Positions 1 through 17,022 are shown, counted from the stretch's first letter. The stretch is 64,000 nt of DNA from Litomosoides sigmodontis (GCA_963070105.1 OY718805.1:10203652-10267651), one strand, 5' to 3'. The notes: generated from the sequence alone by a model not told the origin. Translations and numbers: made by a program.

Positions 1-273
1 AAATGAAGCGGATAGGAATTTCTATTGCATGTAAAAAGTTATGTGACATAAAACTTCATAAAAAACTTTAATCATCACTAATTATAATCTTTCTTTTTTT
101 AGTTTAAATATACTTTAAATTAATATTTCTGCAATGCAAAATATTGTGATATGAAATTCCGTAATTAACTTATATTGTAATATGTAATATGAAAAAGATT
201 CTGAAATATTACACAATATAATAGTATAAAAACATATTAAATAAAATATAAGTAAAAGACCGGATGGTCTCAC

Positions 274-1520
274 CGTTGCTCCGGTTTGATTTCCCTCCAT
301 CGGGACATCGAGCGAGTTGTCCGGCCGATGTCGTCGATGCAGTTGCTGATCCGTTCCGTCCAATCGTCCATTGGATAAATTCTCGATGTCACCTTGTAGC
401 GATCGACCGTACTCGGTCTTGCGTAAGCCAGCGACTGCGTGCTACAAATTTTTGCAACTAATTTTAGGAAAATCTAGTAAATTTAGAAAATTGATCCATT
501 AGCCTAACATAGAAAATATTTTACTATTTTAAATCAAATTGAAATGTAAAAATTAGTTTTTTGGGAGGAAAATTCTCTTTGTAGAGAACTATTCAAACAA
601 TTTGCTTAGCAATCGATAAAAATCATTTAATACACTTAGCATTGAGCACTTTCCTGAAAGATTTAAAATAAGCAATGTTAGCGGTAATTGCCTACTTCGA
701 AATATTGCGCTATGACAGAAGTTCAAATTAAAGAGTTGAAAAAAATTACAAGTAAATCTTTGAGTTATTCTCCAAATTCAAGTTTGGAATATTTGGTTGC
801 TGGGGCACAATTCAATAAATTTTTGGAGAAATAGCGAACAGCAAAAAAAAAGAATGAAATAAAATAAAACATTTTACCTGTAATGTCTTAGCGTCCAACC
901 GGGGAGTGGTGGGCTTGGGCGGCGCTAAAATTAACGAAATATTTGATAGCAAAAAATAAAAAAATATTTAAAAAATTGTTACAATTATATCTTCAGTGTT
1001 AATTTAATAAATAATACTTTTGCATTAATAATCCGAACTAGTTTTTTACAATAATAAAACTCATCAAAACTGCATTTTTACAATAATTACACCGTGTAAT
1101 ATCAGCTTTATTGTAGTAAAATGGAAAAAATTAAATCATTTTTTAATTTACCAGATACGGTAGAATGTGCTTGTCGGTTACTACCGGTTGATGACCTCCA
1201 GCTAGGTGATAAAAGCGACGACTTAAAAAAAAATTAAAAATTTCGAATAATGACTTAAGTTTTTCGTATCAGAAATTACGAATAATCATGGGCTTAGCTA
1301 GATAGTTATTAAAAAGTTCAATTTTCCATTAAAATTTTTGAACTAAAAATTTTCTTTTTTCACTGCACATTTTACTAACTACCAAATTTGAATTGAGGAA
1401 TGGACTCAAAAGAAGAAAGCAAGGCCATACGGTAGACTGTAAAGGGGGTGGAGGAGGAGGGGGCGGAGGTGCGTGCATTCTTCGGCGTACGTGTTGTGAA
1501 TACCACCGTATGAGTGACTT
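274..1520 (-). CDS. Partial unrecognised gene, four candidate exons
   Basis: Four minus-strand stretches are richer in G+C than their surroundings, carry splice-like ends and join in compatible phase: 1520-1431, 1201-1152, 924-878 and 441-274. The joined product is about 118 residues, low in hydrophobic residues and rich in Ser, Pro, Thr, Arg and Asn (for example PPKPTTPRLDAKTLQ), so it looks like a disordered linker. The last donor (ACG then GTGAGA) points to more exons beyond the left edge. A further upstream exon may lie near 3,010-3,060, where the frame ends in phase 2 at an AAG/GTAATT donor and would join 1520. In the first exon a different frame encodes a run of eight prolines, so its frame is not certain. 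I do not recognise the family. The model rests on splice signals and phase only. Confidence 0.35.
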
Positions 1521-2672
1521 CTGCGTCTTCTAATCGATCTGAAATTATATATTCGCAAAATGACGCATCGCATTGAAATAGCAAATTTTCAGCTGTAATT
1601 TGAAAAAACAGAAACATGCATTTTTTCGTTTTGGCAAATTATCATACACGAATTATTATCATGATAATATAATGTGATAATCGTCGTAAATTATCTGTGA
1701 CAACAGTTAGATGTTATCAATGATGAAATCGACAATGAATGGAATTAGCGATATGATTTTAAAGATGTGAATTAAATTACTAATATTCATGATAGTTCTA
1801 TCTATCAATCATTGCTTAGAAAGTAAAAATTGAAATTTAAGACGAAGCTAATTAAAATTCTTTCAGTGAGGTGATGGAACTGTTGGAAATTAAAATAATT
1901 AGCGAAGGAGGAGGGAAGTGGATTATTGTACAACGGTTGAATGGAAAAGAGTGGATCGGTGGCGTTTCATTGAATTGAATGAATCACTGTTTTCAAACTG
2001 GTTTTGCTGACTTTTTCCTCTTTGAAATTTTCAAACAATTCAATAGACTACACATATGTTGAGCAACATTACATAGCCAAACGAATTAAATGCGAATAAA
2101 ATGAGAAATCCAAAAAAAGAAATCCCAAAATTGGCAGATTTGAAGCAGAACGGAACAGACGTACCGATGGAAAATCAGAAGTTTTAATAAAATAAATTTC
2201 TCTAAGCTAATAACAAACAATAATAATTGCCTGAAGACTTTAAATAAATAAGTGTAGCATTCGGTTGTTGTTGCGAAAGCCCCAGCTTACACTATGCTAT
2301 CTGCGCCGATTCAAATAATTTAACAACAAACAAAATATTTAATTTTTTACGAATTTCTTACCGCGAAAAATCAACAGAATCTTTGACAATTTATCAATAA
2401 ATTCGTTTTAGCTACTTAAAAATTTAAGCAACTTTTACTCCTTTCCATTAAAGCAACGATATTTACAGCACCAAGGTAGATTTGAATTACAAAATACTAA
2501 ATTCGCTTAATAATAATAATAAAATAGTACTACCAATTGGTTTGTTAGCATTTTCTGATTTTTCACTGGCAGTTCGTTATGGCTGAAGTTTACTTGTTTT
2601 ATGAATGTAGTTGATTAAATTTTCAGTCTTTCAATTATTTCTAACGGATCCATACATTGACTTATGGGAGAT

Positions 2673-2732
2673 AGAAAGAGTAAGCATTTCATAACTGAAA
2701 AGTGAAAGAGTAGGCATTTCATAACTGCAAAA
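2673..2732. repeat. 30-bp tandem duplication
   Basis: Two adjacent copies of a 30-bp unit beginning GAAAGAGTA and containing GCATTTCATAACTG. They differ at very few positions, so the duplication is recent. Confidence 0.85.
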
Positions 2733-5700
2733 TGATAATAAGTACTTAAATGTTTATCACTAAACAAAATAAAATAAAATTGTTAATTGTCAGTTTATTT
2801 GCTAAAAAAATTTATAAAAAATTGCTACGTCACAAAGATATTCTGTCTTGTGAATTTGAAATTTATAATTATATTACAAATTAAAAATTGTAAGGGAAAG
2901 TTAACTGAAACATACTTTAGAGGAAGGAAACTGTGGAATGCTAGAGAAGGAGTTGTGGAATTCGATTGTTTCTGAATGAGAGAGGAAGAAAAGGTTGAAA
3001 AATAAGATGAAATTACCTTGGGAAAGGATGCAGTGGCAACGGTGACAGGTAACTGCTCATCCTTACTGCTCCGACACAGCAAACGGATCAACTGGTAGCT
3101 ACCGTTCTACGCTAAGCAAATTCAACGGCGAACTTTACGTTTCCTGGCAAAGAGAAAGAGGCAGAAAAAAGAAGTGTAATGAATTTCTATTTAACTTTCC
3201 ATCTGTCATTAGCTGCCACTGCACTCTAACGCTTTCTTCATTTTAGCCTCATTTCCACTTCTTTCTTTTCAACTTCAACTTCAATCGTGTCGGATTGCCT
3301 CAACGATCGGACGGATGTGTCGGCGGAAAGAATTCACCTTATACCGACGGTTTAGTTTAACAAAATTTTAAATGATGGAAATTTATTTTAGCGCATTTGC
3401 TACTATGAAAGAAGCATTTGTGTGAGGTCTGCAAGTTGAACAGTGAGTAATTAACTTTATAAGAAATAATGAATGATCCATTAACAATATATTCGGACAG
3501 TTACCAACGACAGCTATCAATTAGCACTTTTCGTTTTTCTTTCTCAATTTCACGAGGAAGAAATTTGATGAAAGTCGAGAATTTTAGTTCTCATAGTAAT
3601 ATTTGGAAAAAAAAGAAGGAAATTTCCATTTTCTTTTGCTAACTAATAGAAGAGTTAGATGCGTTAGGAAAATTTCATAACTGAGGAAAATTTAACAAAA
3701 AAAGAGGATTGGACATTATGGTTGGAATAATTTGAATGAATGTAGAGAAAGTTGACTGGTCGATTGATTATATAATGTGTAAATTTTAAAATGAAAACGA
3801 AATTGGTGACTATTTGAATTTCAGGTATTAGAACAAGCTTATTGGATAGTTAAACGTGCACTTCTTCAGGACAAAACTATTTTTTTCCTCTTGCTTGAAT
3901 TATAATTAAGTCAGGCACAATTGCTAGCGAATTATTGTATTTTAGAATTAAATGAATGAAATGTGCTGAAACTGCAGCTTTTCCAGTAACCTTAACTGAC
4001 AGGTGCATGAAGTGACAGAAGGAAACAAGCATGCTTTCCCAAAACTGTTATGATTTAAAACTTTTAAAAATTAAAAGAGGAAGTAATAACCGTTCTTTGC
4101 ATGCAATTAACATTGTTTTTACATCCGAATATACAGTATCAATAAAATTTAAAAACAGTGCAAAATTAAAATGAAAGAATATCTTCACGGTTATTATTAC
4201 CATTTAAATTTAATCTTTCCATTGTAAAAAGAGAAAAAGGAGATATGACACAGTTCATTTCATTAGAAAGTGAATGAATTTAAATTTATAAATTATCGCA
4301 TAAATGAGAGTAATTAGAGTCAACAAATTCAAAAGTGAAGAAAGTGATCGATGAGGAGGAAGTGCCTAAGTTAATAAATAATGAGAAATTAATGCTGCAC
4401 GCAAGGATTTCGAAGAAAGAAAACAACTTACTTCATTGTAACGGTAATTAATTGAAAATTAATAATTGCAAGAGAAATTAAAAACAGAGCAGAAGAGAAG
4501 TGCTATGTGTCATCAATGTAGCACCACGTAAATGCTAAAAAGAGGTTGTGGGAAGCGGATGTAGTCAATGGTTTAATTAAAGCTGTGCCACTACGACTGC
4601 TAGCCAATCTGATAATTAAATAGCTTCATCTGATCTGAAATTCTGCAGTCCTCCACAAGCGAGCAACTCGACCTCATCGACAGAGTTGTACAGACAGCTG
4701 TCAACATCACCCATATCATATCACTGCCATTCAAGATGAAAATAAACCGAATATCATATTCAATCCTTCCCATGCTTATGCCATGCATTTTCCACTTTCT
4801 CAGCGCTATTTTAAAACGCTTCTAGCAGTGCTGCTATTTCATCTTCTCTAATTAATGAAATTTTACGAGAAAATTAAACGAAAACAATGTCTGCGGTTAA
4901 TTGCTCGCGTCAATTAATTAACTGCAATTTCAGTCATTTCTGATAAATTCAAGAATAGCACTTTAATTTAATACATTTTTTTATTAATTCCTTTTTATTA
5001 CTCGAAAAATAGCATTTCTAAATATTTTCTAAAAATTTAGCCAAATTATTATGTAAATAAAAGGAAAAAAAAGTGAATTGGTTCAATAGTTTGCACAGAA
5101 AATTTCGCTAAGCTTTGCTTATGCTTGTTGATTTCAAAAACTGCCAAATAAATACTATCAATTCTCATGTATTTTAATCAAAAATGAATGGAAAGAAAAA
5201 GTGAAAAGAGAGGAGTAAATTGAAATGCTTAAGTGAAAAATAAAAATTATAGCAAATTTGTAATAAAGAGAATTTCCGCTTATAATTTCAATTGCAATAA
5301 AAGGAAACAACGGGCGGGCAATCACATCTCTCTCAATCATCAATAGCTTAATTAAATTCTCAATTATTGTAGCAAAAAGAAAATACCGAAATTTTTCTGT
5401 AAAATAAATCGTTGTTCTCTAGTTACAATTCAAGTGCCACATGTTTCATTACACACATAAATTCAGAGAAAAATAATGAAAGTGAAAAACATCTGCTTTG
5501 GCAATTTTCAAAAAAAAAGTCTTTACGATCCGCTTTTTCTCTCTCACTTTTTCTCACTTCGAAATGTGCAAAAGTACGATAACTGTTTACAAAGCACGGG
5601 AAAAAATTCGTGCTAATTTTAACTTCATGCCTGGAAGAAAGTTTAAAATCAGAAGGGAATGAAATGATCAGCTGCTAACTCGTTGTTGTTGATGTTAGCA

Positions 5701-6693
5701 TGATAGAGTTGACAAAATCTCTTTGGATAATTTAAACCGAACAGATTAAAGAGGAATGCCAGCGAGGCAATCATTTATATCGAAATAATTTTTTACCATC
5801 AAAAACAAGCTTATGGAGTAAATAATTAACAGAAATATTAAGCATGATCGTTAGATTAGTAATGTAGTCCTTCTTCCTTCAGTGTGATGCTTCTTGCAAT
5901 GAATTTAATACTTTGTGATTAATTATTTCTGATAGAAATTGTTTAACAGTTAAATTAGCACAATTTACTTGATTATTATAAATTTGATTGTGTCTAACAC
6001 CAATTTAAATAATATATTTTAAATCGAAATTATTTTGCACTTGCATTGTCAAAAGTTATCGCAATAATTTTGCTAATGTCTAAAGTCCGTTAAACTTTCA
6101 CTGAAATTCGTTTTTTTCCATTTGTATTACTAAAATATTCGTTGACATTGTTTATCTACTTAATTCCTTCATATCGATTTATGCTAACTTAAGTTTCTAT
6201 TTGTGTTTATCTTATTGATCTGATAATATTTAAAATTAATTAAATCACTTTCCTCCTAGACTGGAATTGTCCCACAATTCACACTATCACAGAGATAGTT
6301 GAAATTTTGGTAAACTATAAAAATAATTTCAAATCGATATCGGAAATGACTTAAAGTATGGTAAATTAGGTACATGAAGAACGATAAGTTCGGTGAAGGC
6401 AAATGTGAATGAGGTGATTTAATCTTAGGTGGCGGTACGAGGGATGAGAGAGTGATTAATGGCGGATTTAGAAGGGTGTGAGAGCAATCATTAAATTTTC
6501 AAAATATAACTCGCTGACTGAGTAATTTTTACTCAATTAAATTTATGAAAGTAAAAAAAAATTAGGAAAGGATGAATGGATAGTAATGGAAATGTTAGCA
6601 ATTTGATGGTACCAAATTGATTTAATTTTTTTTTTTGTAAAAATTAGGGGAGTAAATTTTATAGGAAAGGGGGAAATTTTGATAAAAGAGTTC

Positions 6694-6713
6694 AGAGAGA
6701 GAGAGAGAGAGAG
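6694..6713. repeat. (GA)n microsatellite
   Basis: Perfect run of about ten AG/GA dinucleotides between AT-rich flanks. Confidence 0.9.
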
Positions 6714-8530
6714 TAATTGCACGGTGAATGATGTGCTGTCAGAGCATTCATAACAGTGATACAGACTACTAATGCTATTCAATAAGTTGCCATTTATGAA
6801 ACGTTTAGTAACATTTTGATTTCGTTGAAATTCAGGTCATTTCATTCCAGTCATATCTTTATGATCCTTTATCTGCCTTATTAAATTGGATACGTTTCAT
6901 ATTCCAATATTATCACAGATAATTGGCGAAAACAAAAAATGACATGTGACTGAGGTGATAAGAAGAATTGTTAGCAAAGTGACCCATTATAAAAATTGTA
7001 AAAAATGCCATGAAAGTAATTTATTCAATTTAATTATCGGTAACTGTATTCGAGCAAACTTCTATGAGAAAGAATTGATTACAAAAGCGAGGATAATTTC
7101 CATTTTATAATTTAATAATATACACTTCAGTTATTCGCACTTCTTGAAACAAAACAATTGGCATAAAAAACTGACATAAAAATTAGCATAAAAAAAGTAC
7201 TTTTTCAGAGGCCCTCTTCCTCTCTCATTCATTTTGATTTCTTTTCTTCTTCAATAACACCTCGTCTTCTTTCTCCCTTTCTACTGCTCTCCTCCTACCT
7301 TTTCTTTTCCCAACAAAAGTCTTTTCAAATATACAAAAAGAGAAATAAATAAGAAATAATGGAAATATGGATGAAACGAAGCGGAGGGAGAAGAATTGAA
7401 AACGATAAGTGGGCACTGAATGGCAAAAACGCGAAATGAAATTTTATTGGAGCGGAGAGGATGATGATGAAGGTAAAGTGGGTGACGAAGAATGAAATGA
7501 TCGATTAATGTATTGGTGGCGGAAAACTGATCAAGTAAACAAAAAAAATCCTCCGGATCACCTTCCTGATAGGCTACAATGTCTTGCGATAAAACACTTC
7601 GTATTAATATATACAAGCAAGACACGATCGATTGATTCAATTTTCCTTTCAAATAAATTTCAACCACCTTCAGCGTTTCTCGTCTGCGCACAATTAGATG
7701 ACAGAATCCGCCGACACACTCCAATCGTCATCATCAGTTATTGATTTGCTATTATTCATTCCTTTTCGTTTGAACTTGGTTTTTGCAGTAGAAAAAATCT
7801 CTTTCGAAACCTGACCACATGAAAATATAGAAGTATCAAGTGGAAAAGCAAGCCTCTGATGAGCATGAAAACCTCCAGCTATCTGAATTACCTGCTACTT
7901 TACTCGTCGAGACCTTATGCCTCCTCCCCCCCCCCTCTCCCCCCTCTGGGAGGAAAATGCTTAAGAAAATCTCCCAACTATTAAATGACAAAATTTGCAT
8001 TTTCTAATGCCTGTCTATTCACTAATATCAAAATATCTATCATTCCTATATTATATGCAGATTCCTGAAAAGTTAATGGATACCAATAATTCCTGTTTCC
8101 GTCGTGAAAAATACCCTGTTTTTTCAAATCCAATTCCTTTTTATGAATTTTATTCATATAATTTATGACCAGCAGCTTAACAGAGAAACGATACTAATAC
8201 AATTGCTTCCTCTTCTCAACAACTGCAACAAATCACCTAAGCACACTAGCGGAAAGACTTCATCTAATCCTCACAATATGAAATCTTAAGAAAGAACATT
8301 CATTCGAGTCAGGTGAGTAATAATGCAAAACAGAACAAAAATAAATATCCTTTGAAATACCGCGCAAACTATACTGAAGACCGAGTTTCACAATAGATAA
8401 CGGTAAGGAAAAAGGAACCGGTTTCGGGTAATAATTTATTCCATTATACATGGCTCATGTGTGGCATCCAAACAGAAACTTTGCATTATTAGCAGGCTAT
8501 GAACCAGCTTCGAAATTAAAAGCTTTATGT

Positions 8531-8549
8531 AGAGAGAGAGAGAGAGAGA
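8531..8549. repeat. (AG)n microsatellite
   Basis: A run of AG dinucleotides, followed some 20 bp later by a shorter GAGAGAGA run. Confidence 0.9.
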
Positions 8550-8799
8550 AAGTATGAAGCACGTATGAGAGAGAGAAAGTATGTTAATGTAAAGCATTGG
8601 ATAAACATCACTTCAGCATTGAGCCCTTTTGCTACATTTATAATGAAAAAAATTATACCATTTATGCGCTCGCTATGAACTTCCAGTTGAAAAACTTGAA
8701 AGCGAGATATTTAGAGATGAACAAGCATGCACTTTAACACTGTAAACATCATATCACTCGTGAAATTGAAAATATGCCACGCAGGAAATTCTGACGATT

Positions 8800-9060
8800 T
8801 CACACGTCTTTTTTGCTACTCCCGGGACAGCCATCGCAATCGTCTTCATTCTGATAATCTCCGCCACATGCATCGGGAACTTTGTCTATCGTACTAGCAA
8901 CATTTTCAGCAGGAGCCGTAGGAATTGCACATGTTGGGTACAATAATGCATCAAATGCTTTCCTCCATGACTGCGGTAGCAACCGAAGTATGATCGGCTG
9001 GATAAATTTAATAAATATTGCCAACAGTATAGGCGGCAATAAACAGGGCAGACAAACCAT
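8800..9060 (-). CDS. UPF0729 family protein, C18orf32 homologue
   Basis: Single-exon reading frame of 86 residues. It opens with MVCLPCLLPPILLAIFIKF, matching the N-terminus that defines the UPF0729/C18orf32 family (human protein about 76 residues): a CxxC-type start running straight into one hydrophobic segment (about residues 5-28), then a short hydrophilic tail. The tail here is acidic and Cys-rich (DDCDGC) and ends in KKDV. The human protein is reported at the ER and lipid droplets; its biochemical role is unclear. I chose the ATG at 9060; the frame runs three codons further up but meets no other ATG. It lies 383 bp downstream of the NSUN5 stop on the same strand, so co-transcription followed by trans-splicing is possible. 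The family call is firm; the function is not. Confidence 0.85.
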   Translation of the reverse strand: MVCLPCLLPPILLAIFIKFIQPIILRLLPQSWRKAFDALLYPTCAIPTAPAENVASTIDKVPDACGGDYQNEDDCDGCPGSSKKDV

Positions 9061-9443
9061 TTCTTTCAAATAACAATTTTACCGGCTTCCAATCCCTACA
9101 ACGTAAAAAATTAACATTCTGAAAAAAGCATATAGCCAGAATGAGAAAAGTCATTAAGGTGCTTACCTTAAGAACTGAGTCTCCAGCAACTTAAATGTAA
9201 AAATAGTAAGGTACATATTGCATGCAACCAAGCTTTCCTTCAAATCATCTTTAATGTTGGAGTAAGGAAGGACAAAGTGAAATCAACTTTACTGCACAAA
9301 TTTTCAACAACATTGTGAATTATAATCTATGTTACACAACAAGGCATACAGAATATTTCGAAGTCACAAACTGTAGTTACCAACAGAAGGGTAATTTCGT
9401 TTGCAGCTAAAATAGTAATTAAAAATAAAAATATTCTGTACGT
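9061..9443 (-). promoter_or_regulatory. Spacer between NSUN5 and C18orf32 with splice signals
   Basis: Read on the minus strand, this 383-bp spacer holds a strong donor (AAG then GTAAGC at 9166) and a strong acceptor (GCTTTTTTCAG ending at 9119). Together they would bound a 48-bp intron. A second possible acceptor, ending TGTAG, lies nearer the start codon. A 12-codon upstream reading frame starts at 9117 and stops before the real ATG. The acceptors could serve cis-splicing of a 5' leader or spliced-leader trans-splicing. No AATAAA was seen on this strand; an ATTAAA-like signal lies near 9250. Confidence 0.5.
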
Positions 9444-12414
<2,971 letters not shown>

Positions 12415-14937
12415 TGCAAAATGCACGCTATAAGTGTTTCACAGCTAATGCTACAGTAGCACACCTGCATTAAAAACATTTGATTTTAGTTGTTAATTAA
12501 ACTTCAACATTAAGCAAACAATCGTAGACATTTCCTGTATTAACATTAGCGTTATCTACAGCTTCACTTGTTGCGCTGGGTTTCGTTCATAAGAAGTTCA
12601 GTGGTAGCAATACAACGAAATCGAAACTTATTGCATGATAATGAAAAATACATAAGAAATAAATCCTTAACAAAATCTACGAAAAAAATTGAATTTTATC
12701 ATAATTCCCATAAATTAGGCATTGTTTCTATACTACTCCCACTATTTCAACCATATCCTAATCCCTCACATTGGCATGCACCAATATTAAAAACTACAAT
12801 GAGTAATATTTAATTTAATTTAATTTAATTTTCGTCATCTTAATGCCGTGTTGCACACTACCTCAAAACATCAGTACAAATTATTGAAAGACTGGTAAGA
12901 TGAACTGTACCCATGAAAGTTATTAACAATCATTTTCGAAAGAATAATTCAATCGCGTTGCATCGTTATTGTGTGCAGCGAGCGGTGAAATGGTGCAGCG
13001 ACGCATGGAATTGACCAGTGAAAGTGTCACAAATACTAAGTGCGAATATATGACAGTAATTTTTGGTAAAGTGAACATTACAGCAATTATTGATTATCAT
13101 TAAAGATTTCATTATTATTCTTCAAAAATATTAAATTAAATTTAACGTTTCGTTTTTAATTATAATTTCATAACTATTTTGGATGAATGACTCCTTCGTT
13201 GTGCATAAATGTTGTGAGACAGTTTTTTTTTCGTATTTTATTCTTTCTCGTAAAAAAGATGCGGTAATTCGAATCGAATAAATACAGGAATTAGTTAAAT
13301 TGAATGTGATTTCACTTTGATTTTCTTTCACTTTCTCGTTTGTGTGATTATTTCTCAATCGTTTTTGATATTGCCAACTGCCAAATAGCAGTTGCCGACG
13401 TTATTGTGCCTTATACGACTGCCTACTGAATTTACATCGATGAGGAAGTAAATCAGAAGTCGGATGTTAATTTTTTGTCTTTTTCCTTCCTTTAACTGTT
13501 TGCAGTGTTCACGTTTTGTTTGACGTGACTTCGATTTTGTACATCAAAATCGAATACCTCTAATGAATGAGGTGTTGTGTTGTTCATTTTTTTAAAAGTT
13601 TGAAAATTAAAAATTTTAAATTGAAAACAATGCGAGAAGGAAGAGAGGAAGAAGATGTGTTAAGGGATTGTTTGGGGAAAAATGAAACCCTTCGTCCATT
13701 ATTTGTTTCCTTTCAGCTTTTGTTTCATTGATGACTTTGATATGAAGTGAATGGATGAAGAGAGCCGCGGCACAGTATGATATGGTACAGCTACTACAAC
13801 TACCGTAGTAATGTTCAGACACATCTGAGCAATCTCAATTGTTCAATTAAAATAAGATCAAAAAATTGGAATAAAAAAAAGTCACAGTAACATTTCATCA
13901 TTTCGAGTGACAAACAGAGAGAACTATACAGTACGGAATCTGTTGATTCCTCAAGTAAACCGCTTAAAAATTAATTTCATTTCAGAGATGCTCTGAATTT
14001 GAGGAACTTCACACTTTTTTTGAAAGGAAATAGAAGAGAACGATTGCTGCGGATAAAAAAATATCCCGAGGGGTTTCAAAAATTTTCCGATAAAATATTG
14101 ATTTCCTGACTATTACTACAAGAAGAAAATTTAGGATGCAATTTTTTGTAATTGTTGTCGTTGAAAATTATTTTTCCTTTTTTTCGTTTTCACTTTTTTC
14201 TGCTTTTATTTTCGACGATTGTAATGAGAAGCGATGATAATGCTAAGTGATAGTAAAAGTAATAAGCGATGAGAGTTGTAATAGTGTTGTTTATTAGCAC
14301 TGTTATTCACCATTGAACAATGTTATCACTAATATTATAAAACCTTAACTCATACTCCTTTTTCTGATATGATAGAAAACAAATGACTGATAAAGCCTAC
14401 AAAACATACTGAAATGAAGAATGAAGAGTGAGGAAACAAATGAAAAACTAGTAGAAATATAATTTCATTTCGTCTGAATTCTAGTTTTTTCGTACAAAAA
14501 CCGGTAAAATTCCTTTTTCTGCCGTTTTTTTTATTGGTTTTTTTAATGGATAACAAAACAGGAAGCAAGAGAATGCAGATTTCTGAGATTGACTGGAATA
14601 TTGAGGAATTGAACAAAGTTCACATTTTTATACTATACATTCATTGAATGGTTGTTGAAAATTGAAAATGGAAATTAGAAAGGGAGGCAGGAAGGAAGGA
14701 AGGGAGGAAGGAAAGAAAGGGGAAGAAGGCTCACAGAGCCTACGTATGTCAAAGGCACGTAAGGGAGAGGTGGGAAAGCGAAAAGAGAGAAAAGAGCAGG
14801 AAGTGAGGGAGAGGAGGAACGGATGATAGAATCGCCAATACAATGATCCCGTGGATTAACTATCCTGGATTGACATTGCAGTTTTTTTCTCCTTCGAATC
14901 AGCTAACACTAACAAATCATCATTATTGATAATCATT
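12415..14937. other. Intergenic region, NSUN5 to cuticlin
   Basis: No supported gene. It contains a short (TTTAA)n run at 12807-12830 and AT-rich sequence. It holds the upstream region of NSUN5 at its left end and the 3' side of the cuticlin gene at its right end; the segment at about 14,670-14,820 is purine-rich on the plus strand (GGAAG repeats). Confidence 0.5.
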
Positions 14938-16859
14938 TCATGCTTTAACTGAAAGTGACCGCAATAACGTGACAGCGACAACTGTGGCAACAGCAAAGAC
15001 GATAAATGTAAGCATACTGGCAAGTGTGAAACCGGTCAGTGACATGCAAATACCCTGCTTCATCGTCGCAACAATTACCGGATGGCCGATTTCGTGTCCT
15101 GATGAAGATACCGACCGATGACGCAGTGCATTGGGCAGTGGAGTAAACTAAAATTTAAATAATTGAAGGATTATTTGAAACAATTAAAGAATTCCATTTT
15201 TGCAGGTTAAATAACTCATTTATTTTTGATGAACAGTAATGATCCAATTCTTACTTGTATTTAATATATATTTAAATTAGAGGGGTGTGGTCGAGGGAAG
15301 ATTAAGCAAACTCATGTCTTACGAAATTTTAAGACCGCATTGAAATTTAAAACTAATGTTGAGCAGATTGACTTATTTGAAATGAAAGTTGATATGTAAT
15401 ATTATTTGTGGTTTAAAATTTAATGATATTCCTGATATGCTTAAATTTAAGAACTAATATTAACAAACCTCTTCATTAATATCCAATGCATTGAGATCCG
15501 TGCGTACGTCAACAACATTATCATTCCTCACGTCTCTCTTCTTTAGTACCCTGAATGCAGCAGCTTGTCGTGACGCAGCTGCAACACCGTTTCGTGTTCG
15601 TACCGCACCAAAGCCTTGCGGTTCAGCGCACTGCGGTCGCTGACATTCGCTGTTTGGCTCCTTGATCGTTATGCTAATTTGACACTGGTAGAATAGTTGC
15701 GATCGATCCGCGTATTTGTAGACGTGAGCTTCTTGTCCAGCCATCAGATCTAAACAGTTCTTCTTTTTTCTTTTGAAAATGCTTTCAGTCTTTAAGGTAA
15801 AGTGCGATAGGAGCTCAGAAGTAATTATGAGAAATTATTCATATGACTGCCAGACAAAGTATGTACCGGTCGGATATTCCAAATTGTTGAGGAGGAATTT
15901 ATCTAAAGCACAGCCATCAGCGTTTAATAATTCCACCTTATCACCATTACCGTCATCAACGAAGCACGAGTGTACCACTGCGCAGAATGTATCGACGGTC
16001 TCCGAATCACATGTCCATTTGTGGTACACTGGTTGTCCAATGGTAGCAAATTGAACCGGTTGACCGGATGGTCCGCCATCAAGGATCTGCGAAAGGTTTC
16101 ATCAGAGGAGAATGCTTACTCAAATATTGATGGAAATTAGTAGCAACTGCAATAATTATTTGTGTTTCCTGCAATAAATAGCAGAAATTGGTAATACCTC
16201 ATATCGACATACAGGCATAGGCACAACTTGTGTCGCAAATGCGGTTGTCATCTCGGAAACTTCAATCTGAGTGCTAACTGTCTTATCGGCTTCCATGTAA
16301 AAGCACTGTATCCGGTAAGCACGATCGACTTTTGTCACAAATAATGGATGAAATGAAATGACCACTGTTGTTGTAACAAAAATACCACGTGGATTCAGTG
16401 AACGTGTTCGAGCAACATTGCAGGAGTCAAATGGAAGCTCAATTCCGGCTACTTGTCGTCCACCTTCGTCGTTACGGCATCCTTGCTCATCGTACAATCC
16501 CTTCACATATACATGACCTGAATAATACTTTTAAAATTTGAAATTTAGTGTCAATAAGAAATTTCAAATCTTTTTAATATTCGTTATCTCTCTAGAATAT
16601 TTGAAAAATGATAAATTTTAACACTTAAAGAATCAAAATTATGTCAATGCTTTTTTGGAGACTTACTGGTAAATGTCAGAATAAAAATAATGAAATAAAT
16701 ATATGATGAAAAAGCACCTTCAAATGGATTTCGTGTGTTAAAATTGATAGTAACAGATGTTGGTCCACATTCAATTTCTGGCTCGCCTTCTACACCATTA
16801 TCAACCGGAATAGCATCCGCAGCACTGATAAATGCCAATGCGGCTATTAACCGGAACAT
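14938..16859 (-). CDS. cut-1: Cuticlin, CUT-1-like zona pellucida protein
   Basis: Five exons (16859-16718, 16517-16198, 16086-15867, 15749-15469, 15147-14938) join in phase to 390 residues. The first 16 or so residues (MFRLIAALAFISAADA) form a signal peptide. Then comes a zona pellucida domain very close to nematode CUT-1, with landmarks IECGPTSVTINFNTRNPF, GGRQVAGIELPFDSC, VDRAYRIQCFYME and CALDKFLLNNLEYPT and the expected cysteines. A basic furin-like site (LKKR ending at residue 299) precedes a membrane segment (about 358-383) and a short basic tail, the usual layout of a ZP precursor that is cut from the membrane. Cuticlins build the insoluble cortical cuticle, often alae or dauer cuticle. 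The family has many paralogues, so cut-1 itself is likely but not proven. Directly upstream lies a GTT-type repeat kept open in the same frame. Confidence 0.92.
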
Positions 16860-16934
16860 AGTTAACTTAGGAGAAAGAAACGGACGATGAATAATAACGT
16901 TGCTGATAGTAGGAATGGTAATCGTAGTTCCCGC

Positions 16935-16985
16935 TGCTGCTACTGCTGCTGCTTCTGCTGCTGCTGTTGTTGTTATTGTTGTTGC

Positions 16986-17022
<37 letters not shown>

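Larger units (their letters stand above)
1521..8799. other. Gene-poor AT-rich stretch
   Basis: No convincing gene was found across about 7.3 kb. It may be a long intron or the upstream region of the partial gene at the left edge. Short minus-strand stretches with coding-like composition lie near 3,010-3,100, 4,640-4,720 and 7,500-7,720, but none could be joined into a model. Short GA runs and a 30-bp tandem duplication are present. Confidence 0.5.

Noticed and set aside
12568..12813. 81-codon plus-strand frame upstream of NSUN5
   Set aside because: It lacks a near-5' ATG, and its composition is not coding-like.
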